Part shown: positions 35,875 through 44,595 of the stretch, one piece after another
Numbering within the stretch: position 1 is the stretch's first letter
How the letters are laid out: each line of letters begins with the position of its first letter
NCBI RefSeq assembly: GCF_001411805.1
Contig: NZ_CP007213.1
Location: 3,472,001 to 3,536,000 of the forward strand
Length of the DNA stretch: 64,000 bases
Reading direction: 5' to 3'
Origin: Burkholderia plantarii
GTDB lineage: Bacteria; Pseudomonadota; Gammaproteobacteria; Burkholderiales; Burkholderiaceae
Position numbers and translations under genes: made by a program
The notes under the pieces: model-generated
Database searches by the model: none
The model's input: only the letters and a program-made list of their open reading frames with translations
What the model was told of the DNA's origin: nothing

Positions 35875-37497
35875 ATGAAAATTTCCGACCTGAAAATCGG
35901 GGTTCGTCTAAGCGCGGCGTTCGGAATCGTCGTCGTGCTGCTGATCGGCACCACGCTGCTCGGCATCGGCCATATCGAATCGAGCGTGGACCGGATGAAC
36001 GGCATCGTCGGCCAGCGTTATTCGCTGATCGCCACGAGCACCCAGATCAAGAACAACGGCTACAAGGCCAATGCCATTCTCAGCAACCTGCTGCTGGCCA
36101 CCAATGCGGATCAGGCGAAAAAGTACATGGATGACTATGCCGTCATCCGCAAATTGAACGCCGACACCTACGCGAAATTCGAAAAGCAGCTGACCGACGA
36201 GCCAAGCCGCGCGCTGTTCAAGAGCCAGTTCGAGGCGCGCAGCGCCTATGGCCAGAGCGTCAAGAAATTCTTCGAGCTGGTGGCCGCCAACGACCACGAC
36301 GGCGCGCGCGATCTCTACCAGGGCGACATGGCGCGCCTGCAGGACGATTACTACACGCTGGTCGACAAGATGGTGGACTTCCAGGCCGGCGAGATGAACA
36401 ACGACGTCGCCAATGCCACCGCCGACGGCCGTCGGGCCAAGCTGCAGATGGGCGTGATCGCGCTCTGCGCGCTGCTGGTGTCGGTGCTGACCGGCTGGTT
36501 CATCACGCGCAGCATCACGCGGCCGATCAACGGCGCGGTGGCGCTGGCCGAGGCCGTGGCGAGCGGCGACCTCACGCACCGGCTCGACGTGACCGGCCGC
36601 GACGAGGTCTCGCGCCTGCTGGCCGCGCTCGGCAGGATGACCGAGAGCCTCAACACCATCGTCGGCAACGTGCGCGGCGGCACCCACGCCATCACGCTGG
36701 CCTCGCAGGAAGTCGCGAGCGGCAACATGGATCTGTCCACGCGCACCGAGCAGCAGGCGAGCGCGCTGGAACAAACCGCCGCCGCGATGGAACAGCTCAC
36801 CTCCACCGTCAAGCACAACGCCAGCAACGCGCAGCAGGCCAACCAGATCGCCGGCGACGCCTCGGCGGTGGCCGTGAAGGGCGGCGAGGCGGTGGACCGC
36901 GTGGTGCAGACCATGAACGCGATCGATGCATCGTCGCGCAAGGTGGTGGAGATCATCAGCGTGATCGAGGGCATCGCGTTCCAGACCAACATCCTCGCGC
37001 TGAACGCGGCCGTGGAAGCGGCGCGCGCCGGCGAGAACGGGCGCGGCTTCGCGGTGGTGGCGGGCGAGGTGCGCAGCCTCGCGCAGCGCAGCGCGGTGGC
37101 GGCCAAGGAAATCAAGACGCTGATCGACGATTCGGTGAGCCACGTCGGCTTGGGCACCGGCATCGTCGAGCAGGCCGGCGAGACGATCCGGCAGGTCGTC
37201 AAGAGCATCACGGCGGTGTCGTCGATCGTCAACGAGATGAGCGCGTCGAGCCGGGAGCAGAGCGACGGCATCGAGCAGATCAACCACGCCATCACGCAGA
37301 TGGACCAGGTCACGCAGGAAAACGCGGCACTGGTCGAGGAAAGCGCGGCCGCCGCCCAGGCGCTGCGCAACCAGGCCGACGCGCTGACCGGCACCGTGGC
37401 CGCGTTCCGGCTCGACGGCGACGCGCGCCGCCCCGGCGCCGCGATGGCCCGCCCTTCACAACAGGCAGCCCTCATGCCGCTGCTCTCTCCGACCTGA
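35875..37497 (+). CDS. Methyl-accepting chemotaxis protein, four-helix-bundle sensor
   Basis: The 540-residue receptor starts MKISDLKIGVRLSAAFG at 35875. It has a first membrane helix (about 11-31), a periplasmic four-helix-bundle domain (about 35-190) and a second helix (about 193-213). HAMP follows (SITRPINGAVALAEAVASGDLTHRL), then a long signalling domain with the conserved hairpin tip around [37 protein letters not shown]. Charged and Glu/Gln-rich helices before and after the tip are methylation sites. There is no C-terminal CheR-tethering pentapeptide. The ligand is unknown. Confidence 0.93.
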   Translation: MKISDLKIGVRLSAAFGIVVVLLIGTTLLGIGHIESSVDRMNGIVGQRYSLIATSTQIKNNGYKANAILSNLLLATNADQAKKYMDDYAVIRKLNADTYAKFEKQLTDEPSRALFKSQFEARSAYGQSVKKFFELVAANDHDGARDLYQGDMARLQDDYYTLVDKMVDFQAGEMNNDVANATADGRRAKLQMGVIALCALLVSVLTGWFITRSITRPINGAVALAEAVASGDLTHRLDVTGRDEVSRLLAALGRMTESLNTIVGNVRGGTHAITLASQEVASGNMDLSTRTEQQASALEQTAAAMEQLTSTVKHNASNAQQANQIAGDASAVAVKGGEAVDRVVQTMNAIDASSRKVVEIISVIEGIAFQTNILALNAAVEAARAGENGRGFAVVAGEVRSLAQRSAVAAKEIKTLIDDSVSHVGLGTGIVEQAGETIRQVVKSITAVSSIVNEMSASSREQSDGIEQINHAITQMDQVTQENAALVEESAAAAQALRNQADALTGTVAAFRLDGDARRPGAAMARPSQQAALMPLLSPT

Positions 37498-37543
37498 GAG
37501 CCGGTTGATCAATCAGAGGTGACCGGCATCAGAGACGGAGACA

Positions 37544-37561
37544 CGGCCCGCGCACGGGCCG
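37544..37561. terminator. Possible hairpin after chemoreceptor gene
   Basis: CGGCCCG and CGGGCCG form a 7-base stem around a CGCA loop, 47 bases after the chemoreceptor stop. No U-tract follows, so termination is uncertain. Confidence 0.3.
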
Positions 37562-37732
37562 ATGACGTATGACGGAGCGTCGTGGCAAAGCAAGGCAGGC
37601 GCTCCGGCCGGATCGCCATCCGTTGGTACGCCCATTTCTGTCGAATTGGTTCGGGAATGGTCAGGGAAGGCGCGTGCCGGAGTCCGGATGACGAGATTCG
37701 ATTAACCGATTCTGTCCATACAGGCACTCGTC

Positions 37733-40387
37733 ATGTTCAGCCGATATCCCGAATACGCGACACCCGCCGGTTTTGTCCACACCGAGGTGCGAGACGCTTC
37801 GCAAAGCGCGAAGCCCTTGCTGATCGGCCGTTTCGTCGATGCGCACCGCCACGCCGGCTACCGCGTGGCCGACATCGATCCGCTCAGGCTCGCCCCGCCG
37901 CCCCACGTCCCCGAACTCGATCCGGGCTTTCACGGGCTCACGCCCGACGAGCCGCTCGACACGCCGCTGGTCGGCTTCGAGACGGCGCGCACCGTCGGCG
38001 AGCTGGAGCGGCAACTCAAGCATCGCTATTGCGGCGCGCTCGCGCTCGATTGCAGCGGCGTGCGCGATGAAACGCGACGACGCTGGCTGTTCGGCCGGCT
38101 CGAGTCCGGCGAGGCGAACCGCGCGCCGGCGCCCGAGCGGCGGCACGCCGTGCTGGCCCAGCTGCTCGCGGCCGAAACCTGGGAGCGCACCGTGGCCGGG
38201 CGCTTCGCCGGCGCGAAGCGCTTCTCGCTCGAAGGCTGCGAGAGCCTGATCCCGCTGCTCGGCGCCGTGATCGACACCGCCGGCCGCCATGGCGTCAGCC
38301 GGCTGTTCCTCGGCCTGCCGCATCGCGGCAGGCTCAACGCGCTCGTCAACGTGATGGGCGTGAGCGCGACGGAGATCCTGGCCCGGCTCGACCCCGACTC
38401 GACGCTCGCCGCGACGCAGGCCGACCTGCCCTACCACCTCGGCGGCGTCGCCCGCCGGCCCACGCCGCACGGCGAGATCACGGTGCAGCTGGCGCACAAC
38501 CCGTCGCATCTGCAAAGCGTCTACCCGGTGGTGGTCGGCATGGCGCGCGCCCATCAGGACGCGCACGGCGAGGCCGCCTGCCTGCCGGTGGTGGTGCATG
38601 GCGATGCCGCGTTCGCCGGCCAGGGCGTCGTGAGCGAGACGCTCAACCTGGCGCGCAACGCCGGTTATTCGCCGGCCGGCACCCTGCATGTGATCGTCAA
38701 CAACCAGATCGGCTTCACCACGCCGAACCGCATGGACGCCGAGGCGCACGCCTATTGCACCGACGTGGCGCGCGGCGTCGACGCGCCGGTGGTGCGCGTC
38801 AACGCCGACCGGCCGGACGAGGTGCTGCACGCCGTGGCGATCGCGTTCGACTACCGGATGACCTTCCACGCCGACATCGTGATCGACCTGATCGGCTATC
38901 GCCGCCTCGGCCATTCCGAGCACGACATCCCCGCGCTCACGCAGCCGGTGCTGCAGGCCGCGATCGGCGCGCATCCGGGCGTGGTCGAGCTGTATCACGC
39001 CTCGCTCGACGGCGTGGCGCCGCTCGACGCGCTGCGCGAGGCGGCCGCGCAGGCGCTGCTGCGCGAAGGCGACGACGAGGCACCGCCTTCGGCCGATCCC
39101 GCCGCCCACGCCGCCGCGCGGCCGCTGCACGCGCTGTCGCCCGCGCGGCTGCGCGCGCTGACCGATGCGCTCACGCGCGTGCCGCCCGGCGCGCGCATCC
39201 ACGAGTTCGTCGCCCGGCTGATCGGGCGCTGGCGCGAGACGGCCGCCGGCGACGCAAACCAGGTGGACTGGAGCTTCGCCGAGAACCTGGCCTACGCGTC
39301 GCTGCTCGACGACGGCTTCGGGGTCCGGCTCTCGGGCATGGACGTCGGGCGCGGTACCTTCATGCACCGGCAGGCCGTGTGGCATCTGCAGGACGGCGGC
39401 GCCAACGCCGGCGAACTGCACACGCCGCTCACCGCGATCGCCGCGCATCAGGGCAGGTTCGACATCGTCAATTCGCCGCTGACCGAGGAAGCCGTGCTCG
39501 GCTTCGAGTACGGCTACAGCGTCGCGGCGCGCGACGCGCTGACGATCTGGGAAGCGCAGTTCGGCGATTTCGTGAACGGCGCGCAGGTGTTCGTCGATCA
39601 GTACATCGCGGCCGGCGAGCAGAAGTGGGGCTACCGATCGCGGCTGACGGTGCTGCTGCCGCACGGACACGAGGGCGTCGGTCCCGAGCATTCGAACGGC
39701 TATCTCGGCCGCTTCCTGCAACTGTGCGCGGACGACAACCTGCGCGTGGTGTGCCCGTCCACCTCGGCGCAGTGGTTCCACCTGCTGCGCGGGCAGGCGG
39801 CGGCGCGGCAGCCGAAGCCGCTCGTCGTGATGTCGCCGAAATCGCAGCTGTACGGCAACGCGCGTTCGCACTCGACCGTGGCCGATCTGCTCGACGGCAC
39901 GTTCGCCACCGTGATTCCGGACGCGTCGGTGGTCGATCCGGCATGCGTGAGGAAGGTCGTGCTGTCGAGCGGCAAGTTGCATTACGCGCTGCGGGAAGCC
40001 CGTGACGCGGCCGGCGATGCCGGCGTCGCGCTGGTGCGTGTCGAACAGCTCTATCCGTTCCCGCAGCTGGAGCTGGCCTGCGCGCTCGCCGCGTTCGGCA
40101 ACCTGGAGACGGTCGTCTGGGCGCAGGAGGAGGACGTGAACCAGGGAGCGTGGCGGTTCGTGCGCGACGAGCTGGAAGCGGTGCTGCCGGCGGGCTGCCG
40201 CCTGAGCGCGGTGTGCCGGACGCTGACGGCGGCGGGCGCGCACTCCTCCGTGCGTGCGCATCAGGCCGAGCAGCAGCGGCTGGTGGCGCAGGCGCTCGGG
40301 CCTCGCGAGGCCGTGATCGGGACCGACGCGGCGCCGACCGTTGCCGGAGCCGCCGAGCCTGCCGTGGAAGCCGCCGTCCACGATTGA
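37733..40387 (+). CDS. Orphan 2-oxoglutarate dehydrogenase E1-like enzyme (SucA paralogue)
   Basis: The 884-residue protein is a thiamine-diphosphate enzyme of the SucA family. Motifs include RFSLEGCESLIPLL, FLGLPHRGRLNALVNVMG, VHGDAAFAGQGVVSETLNL, VNNQIGFTTP, GYRRLGHSEHDIPALTQP and LPHGHEGVGPEHSNGYLGRFLQL. It is shorter than housekeeping SucA (about 930-955). No sucB or lpd gene is next to it, so it cannot form the usual complex from this locus. It may decarboxylate 2-oxoglutarate or a related 2-oxoacid on its own, or feed a carboligation. A terminator hairpin follows directly. Confidence 0.85.
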   Translation: MFSRYPEYATPAGFVHTEVRDASQSAKPLLIGRFVDAHRHAGYRVADIDPLRLAPPPHVPELDPGFHGLTPDEPLDTPLVGFETARTVGELERQLKHRYCGALALDCSGVRDETRRRWLFGRLESGEANRAPAPERRHAVLAQLLAAETWERTVAGRFAGAKRFSLEGCESLIPLLGAVIDTAGRHGVSRLFLGLPHRGRLNALVNVMGVSATEILARLDPDSTLAATQADLPYHLGGVARRPTPHGEITVQLAHNPSHLQSVYPVVVGMARAHQDAHGEAACLPVVVHGDAAFAGQGVVSETLNLARNAGYSPAGTLHVIVNNQIGFTTPNRMDAEAHAYCTDVARGVDAPVVRVNADRPDEVLHAVAIAFDYRMTFHADIVIDLIGYRRLGHSEHDIPALTQPVLQAAIGAHPGVVELYHASLDGVAPLDALREAAAQALLREGDDEAPPSADPAAHAAARPLHALSPARLRALTDALTRVPPGARIHEFVARLIGRWRETAAGDANQVDWSFAENLAYASLLDDGFGVRLSGMDVGRGTFMHRQAVWHLQDGGANAGELHTPLTAIAAHQGRFDIVNSPLTEEAVLGFEYGYSVAARDALTIWEAQFGDFVNGAQVFVDQYIAAGEQKWGYRSRLTVLLPHGHEGVGPEHSNGYLGRFLQLCADDNLRVVCPSTSAQWFHLLRGQAAARQPKPLVVMSPKSQLYGNARSHSTVADLLDGTFATVIPDASVVDPACVRKVVLSSGKLHYALREARDAAGDAGVALVRVEQLYPFPQLELACALAAFGNLETVVWAQEEDVNQGAWRFVRDELEAVLPAGCRLSAVCRTLTAAGAHSSVRAHQAEQQRLVAQALGPREAVIGTDAAPTVAGAAEPAVEAAVHD

Positions 40388-40415
40388 CGCGCGCCACGCG
40401 CGTGGTCTGAAGGCT

Positions 40416-40447
40416 GCCCCGTGACGCGTCATGAGCCGTCACGGGGC
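40416..40447. terminator. Bidirectional hairpin between convergent genes
   Basis: An 11-base perfect stem (GCCCCGTGACG pairing with CGTCACGGGGC) and a 10-base loop separate the stops of the SucA-like and SDR genes. Confidence 0.6.
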
Positions 40448-40475
40448 GTCACGCTACCGGCGCCGGCGTCCGCCC

Positions 40476-41270
40476 TCACTCGTATCCCGCCGCGTTGTCA
40501 CGGTGCATCAGCGCGACCGAGCGGCTCGTCTGCTTCAGCAGCAAGCGCGGCGCGAGCCGGCTGCCGAGCTTCAGCACGTTCGCGAGGCCGGGCCGGATCT
40601 CCAGCACGTCGCGGCGCAGCCCCGCGAGCGCGCGGTCGGCCAGCGTCGCCACCGGCATCGGCTTGACGCCGGCGGTTTCCTCGGTCGAGAAGTCGCCATG
40701 GAACAGCGGCGTGTCGGTGCCCGGCGGCGCCAGTTCGAACACCCGGATCGCCGTGTTCGACAGTTGCGCGCGCAACGACAGCGTGAACGCGTGGACCGCC
40801 GCCTTGCTCGCGCTGTAGACGGGCGAGATCGGCATCGGCACGAACGCGAGTCCCGACGAAACGTTGACGATCGCCGCGTTCGGCCGCCGCTTCAGGTGCG
40901 CGATGAACTGCAGCGACATCCAGATCGTGCCGTTCAGGTTGGTCTGCACCTCGCGCGTCACGTCGGCCAGGTCGAAGCCGGGCCGCTGCAGGTCGAGCTT
41001 GCGCATGATGCCGGCGCAGTTGATCAGCTGGTTGGTGGCGGGAAATGCCTGCAGCACCTGCTCGTGCAGCCGTCGCACCTGGTCGGGGTCGCCGACGTCG
41101 GCGCGCAGCGCCGCAAGCCCCGGCAGCCGCTCGCGCAGCGCCGCGAGCGCGGCCTCGTCGCGCCCCGCCACGATCACGCGGTTGTCGAGCGCATGCAGGC
41201 GCTCGGCCAGCGCGAGGCCGATGCCCGAGGTGCCGCCGGTGATCAGGATCGTGTTGCCGGAAAGCTTCAT
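40476..41270 (-). CDS. SDR family oxidoreductase (DltE-like)
   Basis: The 264-residue NAD(P)-dependent enzyme has the classical short-chain dehydrogenase motifs: TGGTSGIG for cofactor binding near residue 11, NCAG near 84, the catalytic Ser in VNVSSGLAF and the YSASK catalytic Tyr-Lys. Features such as SNTAIRVFELAPPGTDTPLF fit the DltE-like branch. The substrate is unknown. It is divergent from an AraC-type gene only 44 bases away, which is likely its regulator. Confidence 0.9.
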   Translation of the reverse strand: MKLSGNTILITGGTSGIGLALAERLHALDNRVIVAGRDEAALAALRERLPGLAALRADVGDPDQVRRLHEQVLQAFPATNQLINCAGIMRKLDLQRPGFDLADVTREVQTNLNGTIWMSLQFIAHLKRRPNAAIVNVSSGLAFVPMPISPVYSASKAAVHAFTLSLRAQLSNTAIRVFELAPPGTDTPLFHGDFSTEETAGVKPMPVATLADRALAGLRRDVLEIRPGLANVLKLGSRLAPRLLLKQTSRSVALMHRDNAAGYE

Positions 41271-41314
41271 GATGGGGTTCCGTCGGGAAGGTCGCGCGTC
41301 CGGCTCACAGGTAC

Positions 41315-42055
41315 ATGCAGGGCGAGAAGCAGGTCACGCTCGGCGAGCGGACGTTTAGGTATGCCGAGCAACACGCGCTGGTAGTGAGCCTGGAGCTGCC
41401 GCTGCTGGGCGGTGTCACGCGCGCGAGCCGCAGCGCGCCGTATCTCGGCTTCATCCTCGAGTTCGACCTGCGCATCATGCGCCATGTGATCGACACGCTG
41501 CGGCTGCCGGTGCCGCGCGGCGGCGAGGCGTCGCTCGGGTTGTTCGTGGACGAGATGGACGACGCGCTGATCGGCTGCCTCACGCGCCTGATCGAGGCGC
41601 TGCCGGTGCCGCACGCGGCGCAGCTACTTTATCCCGGCATCATGACCGAGATCTGCTTCCGGCTGCTCACCGGCCGCAACGCCGAGTCGGTCGGCCGTTT
41701 CGCGCTGCCGCACGGCCACACGCAGCGCATCGCCGATGCGATCGCCGCGCTGCGCACCAATTTCTCGAGCCCGGTGCGCATCGAGCAGCTGGCCTCGGTG
41801 GCCGGCATGAGCGCGTCGTCGTTCCATCAGCACTTCAAGGCGCTGACCTCGATGACGCCGCTGCAATACCAGAAGCAGCTGCGCCTGCTCGAAGCGCGCA
41901 ACCTGATGACGGCCGAGGCGCTCAACGTGACCGACGCCGCGCTGCAGGTCGGCTACGAAAGCACCTCGCAGTTCAGCCGCGAATACAAGCGCATGTTCGG
42001 CACCACGCCGAAGCGCGACGCGCTGGAGGCACGCCAGCCGGCCGGCGTGCGCTGA
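41315..42055 (+). CDS. AraC family regulator, apparently 5'-truncated
   Basis: The first ATG in frame gives MQGEKQVTLGERTFRYAEQ, which lies inside the conserved AraC_N domain: relatives of about 300 residues have some 50 residues before the matching QGxKxVTLG. No plausible start exists upstream in frame before the SDR gene begins. The rest is normal, with two helix-turn-helix motifs (RIEQLASVAGMSASSFHQHFK and VTDAALQVGYESTSQFSREYKRMFG). The DNA-binding part could still work, but ligand response is doubtful. A non-ATG start further upstream cannot be excluded. Confidence 0.7.
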   Translation: MQGEKQVTLGERTFRYAEQHALVVSLELPLLGGVTRASRSAPYLGFILEFDLRIMRHVIDTLRLPVPRGGEASLGLFVDEMDDALIGCLTRLIEALPVPHAAQLLYPGIMTEICFRLLTGRNAESVGRFALPHGHTQRIADAIAALRTNFSSPVRIEQLASVAGMSASSFHQHFKALTSMTPLQYQKQLRLLEARNLMTAEALNVTDAALQVGYESTSQFSREYKRMFGTTPKRDALEARQPAGVR

Positions 42056-42094
42056 GCACGACGGCCGGCGTACCCGACGCGGGTCGGGGCGCGC

Positions 42095-43051
42095 TCAGGC
42101 GGCCAGCGCCTTGCGGATCGCGGCCGACAGTTCGGCCGGCGCGAACTTCGTGATGTAGCCGTTGGCGCCGGCATTGCGCGCGTGCGCCTCGTTGGCGTTG
42201 CCGGTCAGCGACGAGTGGATGATGACGGGAATGTGGCGCAGGCGCTCGTCGGCCTTGATCTTGCGCGTCAGCATGAAGCCGTCCATCTCGGGCATTTCCA
42301 GATCGGTGATGACGAGCGAGACCTTGTCGCGCACCGGCACGTTTTCCTGCGTGGCTTCGTCGGCGAACTTCTGCAGCATGTTCCAGGCCATTTCGCCGTT
42401 CGAGGCGATCACGTGCGGCGCCTCCAGCGCCGTGAGCGCCTGGTCGATCAGCGCGCGCGCGAAGCCGGAATCGTCGGCCGCCAGGATGCAGCCGCCGGCG
42501 GTGCGCACCGCGTCGCCCACGTCCTCGCGCTTGACGTCCTCGTGCTGTTCGGGGAACACGTCGCGCATCACCTGCTCGACGTCGAGCAGCTGGGCCAGCT
42601 GGGTCTTGCCGTTGCCGGCGTCGATCCGCGCGATGCCGGTGACGTAGCCGGCCGTGCCGCTGGTTTCCGCGCTCAGCACTTCCTTCCATTCGAGCCGGAT
42701 GATGTCCTCGACTTCCTCGACGGCGAACGCCTGCGTGCCGCGCGAGAACTCGGTGACCAGCAGGATCGCCGGCACCTTGTCGGAGGTCGAGCCGATCAGC
42801 GAGGCGAGGTCGATCACGGGAATGATCTGGCCGCGAATGTCCACCGCGCCCACGAAATGCGCCGGCGAGCCCGCGATCGGCGTGACTTCGGGCATGGAAA
42901 CGATTTCACGAATCTTGAACACGTTGATGCCGTACAGCGCGCGCGCGGTGCCAGGCCGGGGCTGTCCCAGACGAAACAAAAGGAGCTCCAGACGGTTGTT
43001 GCTGGTCAGCGTGGTTCGTTCGTCAACGCTTCGTTCCATCGTCTTCATCAT
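42095..43051 (-). CDS. cheV: CheV chemotaxis coupling protein
   Basis: The protein of about 318 residues joins a CheW-like domain (about 20-165, with FVGAVDIRGQIIPVIDL) to a receiver domain (about 190-318). The receiver has the acidic pair in ILAADDSG, the phospho-acceptor Asp in LVITDLEMPEMDG and the Lys in YITKFAP. CheV couples receptors to CheA and adapts by phosphorylation. The start at 43051 is chosen for a GAGA sequence at suitable spacing; ATGs at 43057 and 43048 are alternatives. The main che operon is not here, but two chemoreceptor genes are close. Confidence 0.92.
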   Translation of the reverse strand: MMKTMERSVDERTTLTSNNRLELLLFRLGQPRPGTARALYGINVFKIREIVSMPEVTPIAGSPAHFVGAVDIRGQIIPVIDLASLIGSTSDKVPAILLVTEFSRGTQAFAVEEVEDIIRLEWKEVLSAETSGTAGYVTGIARIDAGNGKTQLAQLLDVEQVMRDVFPEQHEDVKREDVGDAVRTAGGCILAADDSGFARALIDQALTALEAPHVIASNGEMAWNMLQKFADEATQENVPVRDKVSLVITDLEMPEMDGFMLTRKIKADERLRHIPVIIHSSLTGNANEAHARNAGANGYITKFAPAELSAAIRKALAA

Positions 43052-43454
43052 ATGCATTCTCGAAAGAAACTCGGCTGCCCGGCGGCCGGGCGGCCCGATT
43101 CGCGCCGCCCCCTGGTCCGCACGCGATGGCCAGGCCCCGCGCCCCACCCCGGCCTCGACGGCGGAGTGGGTCATTCGGGTACCTTATGAAAGGGATATCG
43201 GCAGTGACGCCGGGAAGCTTGAATCCGGGTCGACACGGAGGCGCGGATGCGGCAGTTTTTTCCGGCTTTCGTCACAGGAATGCGGGTGCGCGATCCGCGA
43301 GCGCGGGGAACCGGCTGCCGGGCCGCCCGTGGGACCAGCAGTCCGGCCGCCACGACGCGACATGGCGCGCCGAATGCGACGGCAAGAACCGGAGCGCCCG
43401 CCGGCGCCGTGCCCGGCATGCTGGGCGACATCCACCACCCACCGGGAGTCAACC

Positions 43455-44123
43455 ATGCATGTCGCCGCCCATCCGTCGATCCTCTACTTCGGCACGCCCG
43501 TCGCGCTGCTGTCCACCGTCAACGAGGACGGCTCCGCCAACCTCGCGCCGATGTCGTCGGTGTTCTGGCTCGGCTGGCGCTGCTATCTCGGCCTGCAGGG
43601 CATGTCGAAGACCACCGGGAATCTGCGTCGCACCGGGCAGCTCGTCATCAATCTGCCATCCTCGGCGCAGGTCGCGGCCGTGGACCGGCTCGCGCGCGTC
43701 ACCGGCACCGAGCCGGTGCCCGACGACAAGCTCACGCGCGGCTACCGCTTCGTGAAGGACAAGTTCGGGCTGGCGGGCCTCACGCCCGTCGCCGCCGACA
43801 CCGTGCAGGCGCCGCGCGCCGCCGAATGCCCGATCCAGCTGGAGGCCGTGCTCGAGCACGAACACGGCTACGACGCGCACGGCCCGCTGGCCGGCTACAT
43901 CGCCGTGCTGGAAGCGCGCATCACGCGCGTCCACGTGGACGACTCGCTGCTAATGGACGGCCACCCGAACCGCATCGATCCGGACAAGTGGCGCCCGCTG
44001 ATCATGAGCTTCCAGCAGTTCTACGGCCTCGGTGAAAAGGTTCACGCCTCGCGGCTCGGCGAGATCGAGGAGGCGCTGTACCGCACGCCCGATTTCGAGC
44101 GCGCGATGGCGCAGGCGTCGTGA
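43455..44123 (+). CDS. Flavin reductase-like / FMN-binding split-barrel protein
   Basis: The 222-residue protein starts MHVAAHPSILYFGTPV at 43455, with GGGA upstream. The first half has the split-barrel pattern of flavin reductase-like proteins (VALLSTVNEDGSANLAPMSSVFWLG, then KTTGNLRRTGQLVINLPS). These bind FMN and act as small NAD(P)H:flavin reductases or flavoproteins. There is no signal peptide. It stands alone between cheV (divergent) and a small DUF4148 gene, so no partner oxygenase is indicated. Confidence 0.82.
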   Translation: MHVAAHPSILYFGTPVALLSTVNEDGSANLAPMSSVFWLGWRCYLGLQGMSKTTGNLRRTGQLVINLPSSAQVAAVDRLARVTGTEPVPDDKLTRGYRFVKDKFGLAGLTPVAADTVQAPRAAECPIQLEAVLEHEHGYDAHGPLAGYIAVLEARITRVHVDDSLLMDGHPNRIDPDKWRPLIMSFQQFYGLGEKVHASRLGEIEEALYRTPDFERAMAQAS

Positions 44124-44230
44124 TGCGGCGGATAACATTTCGGTAATCCGCGCGTCATCGCGGCGTGGCCGCGGCGCGAGCAGAATGGGGCTCGCGCCGT
44201 CGGCACGAAGCGGCGAACGAGGAACCGACG

Positions 44231-44497
44231 ATGACCCCACTGAACCGGACGGCGCGCGCCGCCGTCCTGCTGATGCCCCTGCTGCTGCATGCGCCGGCCG
44301 GCCATGCCGCGACCACGCGCGCCGCCGTGCGCGCCGAGCTGGCCCGGCTCGAACAGGCCGGCTACGAGCCGGCGCTGCGCGAGCCGCTCGATTTTCCGGC
44401 CGACATCATGGCGGCGCAGGCGCGGCTCGCGGCCTCGGCGGCGCCCGCGCCGGCACCGGCTGCCGTCGGGCTGGCCGGCAGTGCGGGCAAGCCGTAG
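44231..44497 (+). CDS. DUF4148 family exported protein
   Basis: This 88-residue protein starts MTPLNRTARAAVLLMP, with a signal peptide ending near AGHAA. The mature part (VRAELARLEQAGYEPALREPLDFPADIMAAQARLAA) is the DUF4148 motif that is abundant in Burkholderia: a helix, the PxDFPADIxAA turn, and a low-complexity tail. It is periplasmic with unknown function. Confidence 0.82.
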   Translation: MTPLNRTARAAVLLMPLLLHAPAGHAATTRAAVRAELARLEQAGYEPALREPLDFPADIMAAQARLAASAAPAPAPAAVGLAGSAGKP

Positions 44498-44595
44498 GCC
44501 GGTCTGCGGCCCCGGATGGACGCATCGGCAACCCACGCATCGCCATGACGCGCACGGACACGCCAACTGTCCGCGCGCCGCCGCCTCGACCGGCT

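Noticed and set aside
37661..40432. A 923-residue antisense frame opposite the SucA-like gene
   Set aside because: It shows low-complexity Arg/His/Gly composition and no motifs; the plus-strand frame carries all conserved E1 motifs.
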